From JANOSH01 sp031415695 (GTDB lineage: Bacteria; Actinomycetota; Acidimicrobiia; Acidimicrobiales; Ilumatobacteraceae): a stretch of 64,000 nt of DNA. The stretch spans positions 1 to 64,000 of the forward strand of contig JANOSH010000061.1 in NCBI GenBank assembly GCA_031415695.1, in the 5' to 3' direction. The position numbers and the translations under genes were made by a program. Shown piece by piece: positions 42,167 through 52,246 of the stretch (positions are counted from its first letter, which is position 1; every line of letters starts with the position of its first letter). The notes beneath the pieces are model-generated. The model did no database searches, was not told where the DNA came from, and saw only the letters and a program-made list of their open reading frames with translations.

Positions 42167-42997
42167 ATGAACGTGCTCGACGAAGACAACATGGTTTCGT
42201 TCCGACGACCCAACCCGGTCGTCTTCGCCTCCGAGCCCCTTCGCAGCACCGCAGACTTCGGCCTTTTCGCGGCCTCACTTCCGCTCCTCTTGCGACTACC
42301 CAAAGGTGATGGTAGGCCCGTTCTCGTTTTGCCCGGATTTATGGCATCGGACACGTCAACCGAACCATTGCGATGGCTCCTTCGCCACCTCCAATATCGG
42401 ACATTCGACTGGGATCAGGGTCGTAACATCGGACCCACCGCGTCTATCGTCGACGGTCTCGTCGACCGTTTCGACCAGGTGGTCGCCGAAACAGGTGAGC
42501 CAGTTACGCTTATTGGTTGGAGCCTCGGGGGGCTGTACAGCCGAGCGCTGGCTGAACGATCTCCGACTCAGGTTCGTCATGTCATCAGCCTCGGAAGCCC
42601 GTTTCGATTGAGCAGGTCACAGGAGACAAACGCAGGCGTGCTATTCGATCTACTCGCGCCCCTGCATGGACGCGAACGTCCAAAGACGACCACGTTCCGT
42701 CGGGTCCCGTATAGCGGCGCCCCACCCGTTCCATCGACGGCCATATTCTCCAAAGGTGACGGAGTGGTTCCGTGGCAAAGCTGTGTCGATGTACCCGGTA
42801 GGCACAGTGAGAACATCAGAGTCGTGGGTAGCCACATGGGGCTCGGCCACAATCCTGCGGTGCTCATGGTCATCGCCGACCGACTTCGGCTGAACCGCAA
42901 CAGCTGGTCAGCGTTTCGTCCTGGCTTATTGAACCGAACCCTCTACCCCGCAAACCCCTACGAACTCAACGAGACTTCTGCCGTCACTGTGGCTTGA
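42167..42997 (+). CDS. Alpha/beta-hydrolase fold protein
   Basis: A 276-residue protein. PVLVLPGFMASDTSTEPLRWLL is the N-terminal strand with oxyanion region, PVTLIGWSLGGLYSRALAE is the nucleophile elbow (Ser119), SLGSPF follows, SKGDGVVPW carries the acid, and GSHMGLGHNP the His. It belongs to the lipase/esterase class with a GWSLGG motif; the substrate is unknown. The frame is open back to 42065, but ATG 42167 is the first with family-like sequence. It overlaps the glycosyltransferase pseudogene tail to tail by 14 bp. Confidence 0.75.
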   Translation: MNVLDEDNMVSFRRPNPVVFASEPLRSTADFGLFAASLPLLLRLPKGDGRPVLVLPGFMASDTSTEPLRWLLRHLQYRTFDWDQGRNIGPTASIVDGLVDRFDQVVAETGEPVTLIGWSLGGLYSRALAERSPTQVRHVISLGSPFRLSRSQETNAGVLFDLLAPLHGRERPKTTTFRRVPYSGAPPVPSTAIFSKGDGVVPWQSCVDVPGRHSENIRVVGSHMGLGHNPAVLMVIADRLRLNRNSWSAFRPGLLNRTLYPANPYELNETSAVTVA

Positions 42998-45114
42998 TTT
43001 GAATTCCTGACAGTCCATTTGCCGGCCGACTATCCCTATCGAGCGACAATTCGAACTCCGCTCCCGGAAGCAAGGTATCAACGAGAGCGCGGTCGATTGG
43101 GTGCAATATCAACGTCGCCATGCCCCGGCCATCGGCGCTTGGTCCAAGGGCTGGCTCAATGCGAGTGAGAATCACCTCAATCTTGGGCAGAGTCGCTACT
43201 CGAACGGTGCCTCGCATCCCAATGGCGAGTTCGGCCACGGTCGACATCATCACCGCCGATCTAAACTCAGTCGAACCAGGGCGATACAGCCTCACGACGA
43301 GCGCGCCGCCCGGCAACGAGGCTCCATCACGTGCAGCAACGTACGACACGACTGCCGCCGGGGCCACAAGGTTCTGCTCGACCGTGACAAAGTCCCCATT
43401 CGGGCTCGGACGGCGAACCTCGACGACCGCAAGCACGTCACCAGCAGCAACGTCTTCCTTGGCCTCGACCAGCAAATGACGAAGGTTGCGGCTTCGAAGG
43501 AAACGACGTCGATGGGATCGAAGGCGAGTACAGCAACACCCCCGCCTTGATGGCCCCACTCCTTGACGATGCCGATCCGCCGCTCACCAACGGCGACACA
43601 AGCAATCACCAGCAGCACCATCATCAGCTTCTGTTTCCACGATGACCTTCTCTGCAGCCGACGGCGCTTGTGCGGCTCCGGCGCGGTCAGAGGTTCTGAT
43701 TGCTCCAGCACATCACTCATACGTGTCCCCTCAGGGCTAGCGAAAATTTGGTCGAGTTCGGGCTCCAACGTGGCCGATTTTCGCAGCTTCAAACCATCGC
43801 GAAATGAGATTGCAACGGTCGTTGCCAACAAGGCGGAGTGGGCAAGGCAGAGCACAACAGCGATCATTGTCCCTGATTGATATTTGACCGTGAGCAGGCC
43901 AACTGTTGCTGCCGTCAAGTTTACGATGACGAGAAAGATCTGAGCTGCAAGCAACTCGAGAACTGCACCTTTAGGCACCGACGAATTGGTGACGATCCAC
44001 GTACTCTCCTTGCGAAAGAGCACAGCAAAGAACGCCCCCACGTGAGCGGGTGCCGTAGCGACCGACAAGAGAGCGGGCTTAAGCCGAAGCCCGCCCATCT
44101 GCAAGGTCGAAACCAACAGCGTCGTGATGTATAGCGGCGCAAAATGGGCGAGCCAACGGGAGCTTTCTACTGCCAGGGCGGATGTTCCAAAGAGTAAAAA
44201 GATCGCCGGAAGAATCAAATAGAAGAGATTCGCTCCACCGAGTAGAAAGTGTAGACCTGGGGTCATGTATTGGATCCGCTGGTCCACTGTCAGCAACTTG
44301 TTTGACCATGGCCGTCCTTCCAGGAGAATTTCGAAACCTCCGCGCGCCCACCGCGCTTGTTGACGCATATGGGCGACCACCGTCGAAGGCGCTAGCCCAC
44401 TGGACAGTTCCTTGCCCACATAAAAGGTCTCCCAGCCTTTCTCATGCATGCGGTACGACGTCCAGACGTCCTCGGACAAGCTGTCGCGGTAGAGGCCACC
44501 GACATCGTCCAATGCAGAACGGCGAAACAAGGCGTTGGTGCCAACATGGAATCGTCATTGCCGTCGTCACACACCCAGGTGTCGTGAGGGAGTCGCATGT
44601 CTCGTGCCGCCACGATGGTCGACTCCACAAGCGCGAGAGGTTCACCGCATACCGTTATCAAGACATCGACACCGGGTGTCAGCACGCCCAGTTTGAGAGC
44701 TTCTCGTCGGCTCGCAATCTCGCCCGATTCCTGCGCCTCGGTTGGAATCGCCAAACAGGTCCACCATGTAATGATCGCATTGAGAAACAGAACCATCTCG
44801 GCGGCAATCAGTACAATAAACATTCCGGGATCGCCCCGAGGAGCTGACCACAGAACGAAAGCTCCGTAGAAGATGGTAGCGATCAATGCTGCCCACACCG
44901 AAATGCGGGTCGAAGCATGCATTCTCGTCGCCCGGACAGGCTGGCTAAGGTACGCAAATTCGTCGCCGCGCAAGGCGATATCGCGCACGGCAACCGCTGC
45001 CACGTTAGGTGGCACCTTGTCGCTACGAGTCAAGTGGCCAAAGTCAGTCTCCACACGCAAGGGATCGGACCAAGGAGAGCAAATTTGAGTAAATCCAGAA
45101 GGAATTTCCACCAT
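42984..45114 (-). pseudogene. Family 2 glycosyltransferase fused to an HlyD-like domain, broken twice
   Basis: Reading from 45114, an N-terminal part has two transmembrane helices and the GT2 start VDVLITVCGEPLALVESTIVAARD followed by WVCDDGNDD. The sequence then jumps, near 44545-44560 and with a frame change, to FHVGTNALFRRSALDDVGG and the SEDVWTSYRMHEKGW and QQARWARGG motifs (the QxxRW signature). About 130 residues holding the DxD and following catalytic Asp are absent. Several transmembrane helices follow. A second frame change near 43490 leads into an HlyD/lipoyl-like domain (VAAGDVLAVVEVRRPSPNG). The gene should have encoded a polysaccharide synthase; it cannot be active now. Confidence 0.8.
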
Positions 45115-45125
45115 GTGCGGTCAGA

Positions 45126-45848
45126 TTGACAATCGAGGCAAACCCATCTGTGGGACTTCTTGAGGGTTTGGCGACCACTCGGGCCATACGGCGCTACCGA
45201 CCTGAGCCCATTCCCAAGTCCGTGCTTTCAGATATCTTGTGGGCAGCAACCCGAGCCCCAAGCGGATCGAACCGCCAACCGTTCCGATTTCTTATACTTA
45301 CAAATGGACCAAATGCCATCGCCTCCAAACTGCTGATTCAACAGTCGGCCCAAGCGCTGTGGAAGACCAAGAGATCTACCGACGGTTACGACCTCGGATC
45401 TGGAACTGTCGAGTCATCACCCAAGACCCGTATGGCGACCACCATGCAGGAGTACGTCGATCACTTTGATCGGGTCCCGGTAGTAATCCTGGCATGCCTG
45501 GTGCGGTACCGCGACGCCGACCCTAGCGAAGGGGGCTCGATCTTTCCTGCCTGCCAGAATCTTCTTCTTGCCGCCCGCGCTCTGGGTTACGGCGGCGTCT
45601 TGACCGGCTTTCATGGCGCGGTCGAAAAGCCGCTACGCGCATTGCTGGGTATCCCCGACAACGTGTCGGTTGCGGCCACCATCACCCTTGGGAAGCCCGT
45701 TGGTAACCACGGACCAGTCAGACGCCGACCAATGAAAGAATTGATCTTCGAGGAGTCGTGGAACCAGCCGGCTTCGTGGGCTTGTGATCCGATCGGCACA
45801 CAGTTCACCTCTGCGGGCCCGCCGATGGCACAATCGACAGATGCGTGA
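45126..45848 (+). CDS. Nitroreductase family protein
   Basis: A 240-residue FMN-dependent NAD(P)H oxidoreductase-like protein: TTRAIRRYRPEPIP (flavin-phosphate-binding Arg cluster) near residue 18, APSGSNRQPFRFLILT at about 43-58, and LLLAARALGYGGVLTGF near 150. Members reduce nitro, quinone or enone substrates, and some dehalogenate. TTG 45126 or GTG 45150 may be the start. The thiolase ATG lies 8 bp inside its 3' end, so the two are probably co-translated. Confidence 0.8.
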   Translation: MTIEANPSVGLLEGLATTRAIRRYRPEPIPKSVLSDILWAATRAPSGSNRQPFRFLILTNGPNAIASKLLIQQSAQALWKTKRSTDGYDLGSGTVESSPKTRMATTMQEYVDHFDRVPVVILACLVRYRDADPSEGGSIFPACQNLLLAARALGYGGVLTGFHGAVEKPLRALLGIPDNVSVAATITLGKPVGNHGPVRRRPMKELIFEESWNQPASWACDPIGTQFTSAGPPMAQSTDA

Positions 45849-47082
45849 CGCGTGGATCATCGATGGAGTTCGTTCGCCCCGAGGCAAAGGTAAGGTCACT
45901 GGGTCTCTACACAGCATCCACCCGCAAGAAATCCTGGGACAGGTACTCAACGCACTGCGTGACCGCATTGGTTTTGACCCAGCCGAGGTTGAAGACGTCG
46001 TTGTTGGCAACGGAGCAAACGCGGGTGACCACGGAGCGTGCATCGGTCGCATGGCGATGCTGACCGCCGGCTGGCCGTACACCTCGCCAGGTGTCACGCT
46101 CAATCGTTTCTGTGGCTCTGGCCAACAAGCCGCGATGTTCGCGGCGATGGGAATTCGATCCGGTTTCCAAGAGCTCGTAGTTGCCGGCGGCGTCGAGTCG
46201 ATGTCACGGCCAGCACGCGGCGCGGGTGGTGGCACGTATACCGGAGGTCTCGATGGCAACAATCCGACACTGCGAGACCGCTACCCAATTGTTCCCCAGG
46301 GCGTTTCGGCTGATCTCATTGCCACCCTCGAAGGTTTCAGTCGTGCCGACGTCGACGCGTTCGCCGTAGAGAGCCAGCGGCGTTGCGGCATCGCCTTGAG
46401 CGAAGGGCGGTTCGACCGTAGCGTCGTGCCCATTCGCCATCTCGACGGCACTGTTGCACTCGATCGCGAGGAGTTTCCTCGTCCGTCTACTACTCTCGAA
46501 AGCCTCGCCGGGCTCAACCCGTCGTTTGCCGTTATGGGAGGCGGCGTACTCGAGGGATACGACCGCTCGTTCGACGAGATGTGCCGAGAAACGTATCCCC
46601 AGGTCGCTCGCATCGACCATGTGCACCACGCCGGCAACTCGTCGGGCGTGGTCGACGGTGCCGCCGCTATCTTGCTGTCATCGCCCGAATATGCCAAAGC
46701 GCATGGCCTCAAACCACGAGGCCGCGTGGTCATGACCGCGGTAGCTGGCGCCGAGCCGGTCATCATGCTCACAGCGCCCGCACCCGCTTCGAGAATCTGC
46801 TTGAAAAAAGCCGGCATGCAGGTCGACGACATCGACCTATGGGAGATCAACGAAGCGTTCGCGGCCATACCGATGAAAGCCATACGTGACCTCGGGCTCG
46901 ACCCGTCGCGCGTGAACGTGAACGGCGGCGCCATCGCTCTCGGTCACCCCATCGGGGCAACAGGTGCCATGTTGATTCAAACCGCTCTCGACGAGTTAGA
47001 GCGGACCAACAAACAAACGGCGCTCATCACCATGTGCACGGGCGGAGGCATGGGAACCGCCACCATTATCGAACGCATCTAG
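45841..47082 (+). CDS. Acetyl-CoA acetyltransferase (thiolase)
   Basis: A 413-residue class II thiolase. The acyl-accepting Cys91 lies in NRFCGSGQQA, NEAFAA and GGAIALGHPIGATG carry the general base and His, and the second Cys lies in CTGGGMG. It degrades 3-ketoacyl-CoA in beta-oxidation or makes acetoacetyl-CoA. ATG 45841 gives the conventional start (MRDAWIIDGVRSP); the in-frame codon at 45784 adds unrelated residues. It sits in a fatty-acid-catabolism neighbourhood. Its 3' end overlaps the convergent DUF4173 gene by 4 bp. Confidence 0.9.
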   Translation: MRDAWIIDGVRSPRGKGKVTGSLHSIHPQEILGQVLNALRDRIGFDPAEVEDVVVGNGANAGDHGACIGRMAMLTAGWPYTSPGVTLNRFCGSGQQAAMFAAMGIRSGFQELVVAGGVESMSRPARGAGGGTYTGGLDGNNPTLRDRYPIVPQGVSADLIATLEGFSRADVDAFAVESQRRCGIALSEGRFDRSVVPIRHLDGTVALDREEFPRPSTTLESLAGLNPSFAVMGGGVLEGYDRSFDEMCRETYPQVARIDHVHHAGNSSGVVDGAAAILLSSPEYAKAHGLKPRGRVVMTAVAGAEPVIMLTAPAPASRICLKKAGMQVDDIDLWEINEAFAAIPMKAIRDLGLDPSRVNVNGGAIALGHPIGATGAMLIQTALDELERTNKQTALITMCTGGGMGTATIIERI

Positions 47083-48527
47083 CTCGCGCAGTGGCGCTTC
47101 AGCGCAGCATTGGCCCGCGCCGTCGACCAGTTCCAGTGCATCACACCTCCCGGGGACGCCACCCGATCGCAGAGCGCTTCTAACACCCCAGGGCGAGGAC
47201 GGCTTTCGAGCCGTGTCAGCAGCTCGGGGATCGAGTCATCCGACAACGTCAGCAGATACTCGCTATGCATTTCTCGGTCAGGCAATACGACTCGGGTTAA
47301 GTTGTAGCGAACCACAATCTGTTCGGGATTCACCAGGTTCATGCCAAGCAATCCAGCGAAGGCAGTTGCGCCGACGAACACCACGATCCATGTGGCACGC
47401 GGTCGGGCGAGTGCAACCATGGCAACTACGACAACGATTGCGAGCCACCCCGCAAACGTCATGCTGTACAGGCGAAGCATCGTTAGGCCGAACTCCTGGT
47501 TGTAGAGGCGAATGCGTTGTATCGACACCGCGACCACCACAAGTACCAACCCTGCAACTACCCAGCCAAGCAGCAGGAACGTCCGGTCACGCCTGGGGTC
47601 GACATGCCCTCGATATCGGCGGGCCAATGACAGCAACACGAGCACAATTGCCGAGATCGCCAGCAATTGGAAGAATCCGCCCCGGGCATACTCCTTGTAG
47701 GTCAGTCCAACGCGTCGCTCGACGAAGTCGCGACCTGCCAACGCTGCGAATGCTTGCGTCGAGGCGAAACCGGCGAGCAACACCGCTGTCCCCCACAGCG
47801 CCGCCAACGTTTCGGCTGCGCCCCGGGTTGGACGGTGCAGTTCAACGGGTTGGTCGGGGGACCACTGCGTCATGGCACTTGGGAGCGCCAGCACCAAACC
47901 CGCTACGACGGTGAGCATCACGTGGCCAGCGACAGTTCGCCCGTCAATCGGTGCTCGAAAGAACGATGCGAACAATGCGTCGGCCGATACAAGAAGCAGG
48001 CCAACCACAATCACGACTGGGGACGCAGCGACGACTACGCGAAGACGCCGAGCCAATCCCCGTGGCAACGCAACCTGGAAACTACGAAACACCCGGGCGC
48101 GCCCGGACATTGCGTGTTCAAGGCTTTGAATCGTGCTCGTCACAAAGGCCCGAAGCGATACCCAAGGCCGAACGCCCGATCGGGCTACGACCCCGATCAC
48201 AATCAGCGACAGACTGGCCGGGACGTCGAGCATGATCAGCCAAGGACTCGTGCGGAACGCGAGAGGCGCGGCCAAAATGAACGCCCCGACGAACGGCAAC
48301 AAACCACGACGGTTCGATGCGGCAAAGGCGAAACACGTCGCTGCGATGGCGGCGCCGAGCGCGAGAACTCCGCCGAGTGCCGGATGGTCAACCCGGAGGC
48401 CAAGGTTGGCGACAAACCCCGTGACCACAAGCACGCTTGTGAGACGACGGGCACGTTTCGGATCAATGGCCGCGATGTCCGGCGGGGGAACTTGGGGCGC
48501 GTCTGGAGACGGCAATGTCATAGTCAT
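47079..48527 (-). CDS. DUF4173/DUF4153-type membrane protein
   Basis: A 482-residue integral membrane protein with about 11-12 hydrophobic segments. The AGGFFQLLAISAIVLVLL segment, the YNQEFGLTMLRLYSMTFAGWLA helix and the C-terminal DSIPELLTRLE tail fit the DUF4173 family. Its function is unknown; it may be a sensor accessory or channel-like protein. ATG 48527 begins 20 bp after the histidine-kinase gene's stop, so it is likely the third gene of the two-component operon. Confidence 0.75.
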   Translation of the reverse strand: MTMTLPSPDAPQVPPPDIAAIDPKRARRLTSVLVVTGFVANLGLRVDHPALGGVLALGAAIAATCFAFAASNRRGLLPFVGAFILAAPLAFRTSPWLIMLDVPASLSLIVIGVVARSGVRPWVSLRAFVTSTIQSLEHAMSGRARVFRSFQVALPRGLARRLRVVVAASPVVIVVGLLLVSADALFASFFRAPIDGRTVAGHVMLTVVAGLVLALPSAMTQWSPDQPVELHRPTRGAAETLAALWGTAVLLAGFASTQAFAALAGRDFVERRVGLTYKEYARGGFFQLLAISAIVLVLLSLARRYRGHVDPRRDRTFLLLGWVVAGLVLVVVAVSIQRIRLYNQEFGLTMLRLYSMTFAGWLAIVVVVAMVALARPRATWIVVFVGATAFAGLLGMNLVNPEQIVVRYNLTRVVLPDREMHSEYLLTLSDDSIPELLTRLESRPRPGVLEALCDRVASPGGVMHWNWSTARANAALKRHCAS

Positions 48528-48546
48528 CTGGACCTTCGGTTGGTGG

Positions 48547-49542
48547 TTAGGGTCGAGGCGCGGGGAGCGTGATCGAGATTCGCCCACCGACTGGACTGCT
48601 GGCTGCGGCGTGGATCTGCCCGCCATGCAATTCAACGATCCACCGAGCAATGGGTAAACCGAGTCCGGCACCGGTTCCCGACAACGCTTTGGACTGGTCG
48701 GCTCGATAGAACCGCTCGAAGATACGGCCCTCCTCCCCTACTGGAATTCCGGGCCCATCGTCGTCGACCGTGAGATCGACTCCGCCGTCGAGTGCCGGCT
48801 TCGCACTGAGCCGCGCCGCGGTACTGAACCGTGCGGCGTTGTCGAGCGTGTTCACCAGCACCTGATGCATGCGGTCGGGGTCGCACCAGGCGTGGAGGCC
48901 GGCATGGCTGTTGCGTTCGACCACAAAGCCCGGCCGGGCCGACATTGCCGCGGTGGCCGCATCGTCGAACAACGAGTCGATCGACACCCAGTCACTGTGC
49001 AATGCCGCTGCCCCGGCTTCGAGGCGGGAAAGGTCGAGTAGTTCGGTTACCAGATTCCCCAACCGTTCCACCTGGGCGTGCACGTCACTCAGCCGCTGAG
49101 GTGTAACAGGTATGACGCCGTCGACCAGGTTCTCGAGCGTCGCCCGCAGCCCGGCTATTGGCGTTCGAAGCTCGTGCGATGCATTGGCGAGTAGGTCGCG
49201 CCGAAGGCGATCGAGGTCGGCAAGGCTTGCTGCCATGGTATTAAAGCCGACGGCCAGTCGAGCCAACTCGTCATTTCCTTGTACTGCCACGCGGGCGGTG
49301 AGATCACCATGCGCCATCCGCTCAACAACCCTGTCCATGTCGCGTAGCGGGGCGGTGAGGCCCTTGGCCACAAAATGAACAAGCACCAAGGAACAGCCAA
49401 CGGCGACGAGCGGCCGAAGCCACAATGGCCAGCCGAACCGAAAACCGACTTGACTCGTGACGACTGCGGCGGCGATGGCAATAACGATGAGCAGCGAGAT
49501 CTGGGCCTTGATCGACGGTAACCGGTCGAGTGGTCCTTTCAT
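48547..49542 (-). CDS. Sensor histidine kinase
   Basis: A 331-residue membrane kinase. Two transmembrane helices (about residues 14-30 and 38-58) are followed by a HAMP domain (PLRDMDRVVERMAHGDLTARV), the phospho-acceptor His123 in NASHELRTPIAG, and the ATPase domain: N-box NTLDNAARFS, G1 DDDGPGIP, F-box IFERFYR, G2 GTGAGLGLPIA. The short periplasmic loop leaves little room for a sensor domain. ATG 49542 overlaps the response-regulator stop (ATGA). With 49539-50213 it forms a two-component pair. Confidence 0.9.
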   Translation of the reverse strand: MKGPLDRLPSIKAQISLLIVIAIAAAVVTSQVGFRFGWPLWLRPLVAVGCSLVLVHFVAKGLTAPLRDMDRVVERMAHGDLTARVAVQGNDELARLAVGFNTMAASLADLDRLRRDLLANASHELRTPIAGLRATLENLVDGVIPVTPQRLSDVHAQVERLGNLVTELLDLSRLEAGAAALHSDWVSIDSLFDDAATAAMSARPGFVVERNSHAGLHAWCDPDRMHQVLVNTLDNAARFSTAARLSAKPALDGGVDLTVDDDGPGIPVGEEGRIFERFYRADQSKALSGTGAGLGLPIARWIVELHGGQIHAAASSPVGGRISITLPAPRP

Positions 49543-50213
49543 GACGAGACCTCGAGTCCGTACCCGATTCCATGGACGGTGCGAATAACTCCGTCGCCAA
49601 GCTTTCGCCGCAGGGCACGAACGTGGGAGTCGACCGTTCGAACGCCTGAGCCGTCGCGGTAGCCCCAGACCTCGGCGAGGAGTTGTTGTCTCGACAGCAC
49701 CCGTCCTGGGTCGGCCGCGAGTACTGCCAAGAGGTCGAACTCGGTTGGCGTGAGTCCAATATCGACGCCGCCCCACCGAACGCGACGTTTAGCCGGATCG
49801 AGCTCCAACGCTGCCACAGTGATGACCGATGACAGGCTGGCTGCGGAGCTATCGACCCGACGAAGCACGGCATTCAATCGAGCAACGAGCTCCCGCATAC
49901 TGAACGGTTTGGTGAGGTAGTCGTCGGCACCGACGGCGAGCCCGGTGAGCAGATCAGCCTCGTCGTCACGAGCCGTCAACATGATGACGGGCACGTGCCG
50001 GTCACGTTGCAGGCGGCGACACACTTCGAGGCCATCGATGCCGGGTAGGCCAAGATCGAGAATCACAGCATCGGGTGGAGCAACCACCGCAGCTAGAAGC
50101 GCTAACTCCCCGTCGACGGCAATGTCCACGTCGTGCCCTTCCGACTCCAGACGGTCACGGACAGCACCAGCGATCATCGCATCGTCTTCGACTATCAGTA
50201 TCCGCCGGGCCAC
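49539..50213 (-). CDS. OmpR-family response regulator
   Basis: A 224-residue regulator. The receiver domain (1-120) has the acidic pair at 10-11 (VEDDA), phospho-acceptor Asp53 in VILDLGLPG, and the Thr/Lys switch in LTARDDE and YLTKPF. The C-terminal winged helix (from about 130) has FDLLAVLAADPGRVLSRQQLLAEVWG and SHVRALRRKLGD. It binds DNA when phosphorylated by the adjacent kinase. The start is GTG at 50211-50213. The gene is divergent from the acyl-CoA synthetase module. Confidence 0.9.
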   Translation of the reverse strand: MARRILIVEDDAMIAGAVRDRLESEGHDVDIAVDGELALLAAVVAPPDAVILDLGLPGIDGLEVCRRLQRDRHVPVIMLTARDDEADLLTGLAVGADDYLTKPFSMRELVARLNAVLRRVDSSAASLSSVITVAALELDPAKRRVRWGGVDIGLTPTEFDLLAVLAADPGRVLSRQQLLAEVWGYRDGSGVRTVDSHVRALRRKLGDGVIRTVHGIGYGLEVSS

Positions 50214-50338
50214 ATCGACAACAGTACGAGGCGGTCTGTTCAGAAGTCCCGCGGGAATTGTGGAGATTATGTGCAGGAACCGTCACCTGTCTTTGGCCCG
50301 GCGATGACATCAGGTCACCTGAATGGCAAGATGGTGCC

Positions 50339-50650
50339 ATGATTTTGAAGTCAGGTCTTCGTCTGCAAAGTGCCGTTTGCGATGCTCAGGTCATCGCCGT
50401 TCGCGCCCCCGCTGGGGTCGAGGTCGATCTTCGTTGTGGCGGCGTGCCATTGGTTGCGATGGGTGACGCGGGCGCCGGTCAGTCGGCAATCAGCGCCGAT
50501 CATTCAGCGGGCACACTGATGGGTAAAAGATATGCCGACGACGAACTCGGCGTAGAAATCCTGTGCACCAAGCCGGGGACAGGTTCGCTATCCGTCGGCG
50601 AAACTGCGCTGCTGGAAAAGGGCGCGAAACCCCTCCCTTCGTCGGACTGA
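50339..50650 (+). CDS. Small conserved protein preceding the acyl-CoA synthetase
   Basis: The 103-residue protein has LQSAVCDAQVIAVRAPAGVEVDLRCGGVPLVAMGD and a final GVEILCTKPGTGSLSVG. I recall such small beta-rich proteins upstream of AMP-ligase genes in actinobacteria, but no function. No signal or transmembrane segment is seen. The stop lies 5 bp before the AMP-ligase ATG, so they are co-transcribed. Cys residues (CDAQ, LRCGG, ILCTK) could bind metal or a cofactor. Confidence 0.55.
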   Translation: MILKSGLRLQSAVCDAQVIAVRAPAGVEVDLRCGGVPLVAMGDAGAGQSAISADHSAGTLMGKRYADDELGVEILCTKPGTGSLSVGETALLEKGAKPLPSSD

Positions 50651-50655
50651 CCCAT

Positions 50656-52155
50656 ATGAACCTCATGATGCTGCTGGAAATGGCAGCGAGCACTGCGCCC
50701 GACCGCGTCGCCATCGGCGACGCCACGACGGGTATGACCTATGCACAGCTCATGGACCTTGCTGGCAGCGCCGCCGCAGTCTGGAAGGCCAATTCGGCCG
50801 AACGGGTGTTGTACTCCGATATCTCGACGCCTGCGCTCCCGGTGGCGTTGTTCGGTGCCTCGTGGGCGGGTTTGCCTTTTGTACCGGTGAGTTATCGTCT
50901 GGCCGACGACCGGTTGCGCCGGATCATCGAACGCCAATCACCAGCGATTCTGCTTCATAGCGACGCCGATGGGTATCGCACCGCAGGCATTCACGAAGTC
51001 AGCCAACAGACGACTGGCGAGTTCATGGCTACGGCCGGTGCTGGTTCACCTGCCGATCCCGAGTGGTCATACGACGAAGATGACATAGCAATTTTGTTGC
51101 ACACAAGCGGCACATCGGGCGAGCCCAAGGTGGCGGTCCTTCGTCAAAAGCACTTGGTGTCGTATGTGCTTGGGTCAGTTGAATTTCTCGGGGCGGGCGA
51201 GGACGAAGCAACTCTGGTTTCCGTGCCGCCGTACCACATTGCCGGTATGGCAGCCATCCTGACAGCCGTGTACGGCGGTCGCCGCTTGTATCAACTGCCT
51301 GCCTTCGAGCCGGGCGAGTGGGTTCGAACTGTGCGCGAGCAAAACATCACCCACGCCATGGTGGTGCCCACCATGATGGGCCGCATTCTCGACGTGCTTG
51401 CCGACGGTCAAGGCCTTCCCAGCCTTCGCCACCTGTCCTACGGCGGGGGTCGAATGCCCATACCGGTCATCGAACATGCGATGCGGGTCCTCCCCCACGT
51501 CAACTTCGTCAATGCCTACGGGCTCACCGAGACCAGTTCGTCGATTTCGGTGCTTGGTCCCGACGATCACCGCGCTGCGGTGGCTAGCGACGACCCAGCT
51601 ATTCAGGCGCGTTTGGGCTCCGTAGGTCAGCCGTTGCCAACGGTCGAAATCACGATTCGTGACGCCGACGGCGCCGAGGTTGGCGTCGGCGAAAGCGGCG
51701 AGGTGTGGGTGCGTGGCGAGCAGGTGTCGGGTGAGTACGGCCACACCAATGCCCTAGCAAGCGAAGGTTGGTTCGCCACACGCGACGGCGGGTACATCGA
51801 CGCCGATGGCTACCTGTTCGTCACTGGTCGAATGGACGACGTCATTGTTCGCGGCGGCGAGAACCTCTCCCCGGGCGAGATCGAAGATGTGCTGATCAAT
51901 CACCCCACGGTTTCCGAGGCGTGCGTTGTAGGTTTGCCCGATACCGAGTGGGGCGAGATTGTGGCGGCGGTGGTCGTGCCCACGGGCGAGTCGACCATCG
52001 ACCCCGACGAGTTGCGTGCCTGGGTGGCGAGTCAGCTTCGTTCATCGCGGGCGCCGGCCATCATCGAGGTGCGCGCCGAGTTGCCGTACAACGACACCGG
52101 CAAGGTACTACGCCGCGTGCTGAAGGCCGAGTTGGCTACCGACCTCACCGGCTGA
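50656..52155 (+). CDS. AMP-dependent acyl-CoA synthetase
   Basis: A 499-residue ANL-superfamily ligase. P-loop motif LLHTSGTSGEPKVAVL (residues about 150-165), A5 motif AYGLTETSS, A7-A8 GYLFVTGRMDDVIVRGGENLSPGEIEDVL, and the C-terminal catalytic Lys in NDTGKVLRRVL. It activates a carboxylic acid to an acyl-AMP, then an acyl-CoA. The chain-length preference cannot be predicted. ATG 50656 (MNLMMLLEMAAS) fits better than 50563. CoA-transferases follow on the opposite strand. Confidence 0.9.
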   Translation: MNLMMLLEMAASTAPDRVAIGDATTGMTYAQLMDLAGSAAAVWKANSAERVLYSDISTPALPVALFGASWAGLPFVPVSYRLADDRLRRIIERQSPAILLHSDADGYRTAGIHEVSQQTTGEFMATAGAGSPADPEWSYDEDDIAILLHTSGTSGEPKVAVLRQKHLVSYVLGSVEFLGAGEDEATLVSVPPYHIAGMAAILTAVYGGRRLYQLPAFEPGEWVRTVREQNITHAMVVPTMMGRILDVLADGQGLPSLRHLSYGGGRMPIPVIEHAMRVLPHVNFVNAYGLTETSSSISVLGPDDHRAAVASDDPAIQARLGSVGQPLPTVEITIRDADGAEVGVGESGEVWVRGEQVSGEYGHTNALASEGWFATRDGGYIDADGYLFVTGRMDDVIVRGGENLSPGEIEDVLINHPTVSEACVVGLPDTEWGEIVAAVVVPTGESTIDPDELRAWVASQLRSSRAPAIIEVRAELPYNDTGKVLRRVLKAELATDLTG

Positions 52156-52182
52156 CTGGCGACCACTAGATAGCCGTTCTCG

Positions 52183-52217
52183 TGAGGTTGTGGCGGACTG
52201 AGTCCGCCACAACCTCA
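52183..52217. terminator. Long palindrome between convergent genes
   Basis: A 17-bp perfect inverted repeat, TGAGGTTGTGGCGGACT (52183-52199) and AGTCCGCCACAACCTCA (52201-52217), around one base. It lies 28 bp past the acyl-CoA synthetase stop and 30 bp past the CoA-transferase stop. It reads the same from both sides, so it probably works as a bidirectional terminator. Confidence 0.75.
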
Positions 52218-52246
52218 TAAGTTTTAGTGACGGCAGTGTCGGCTGG

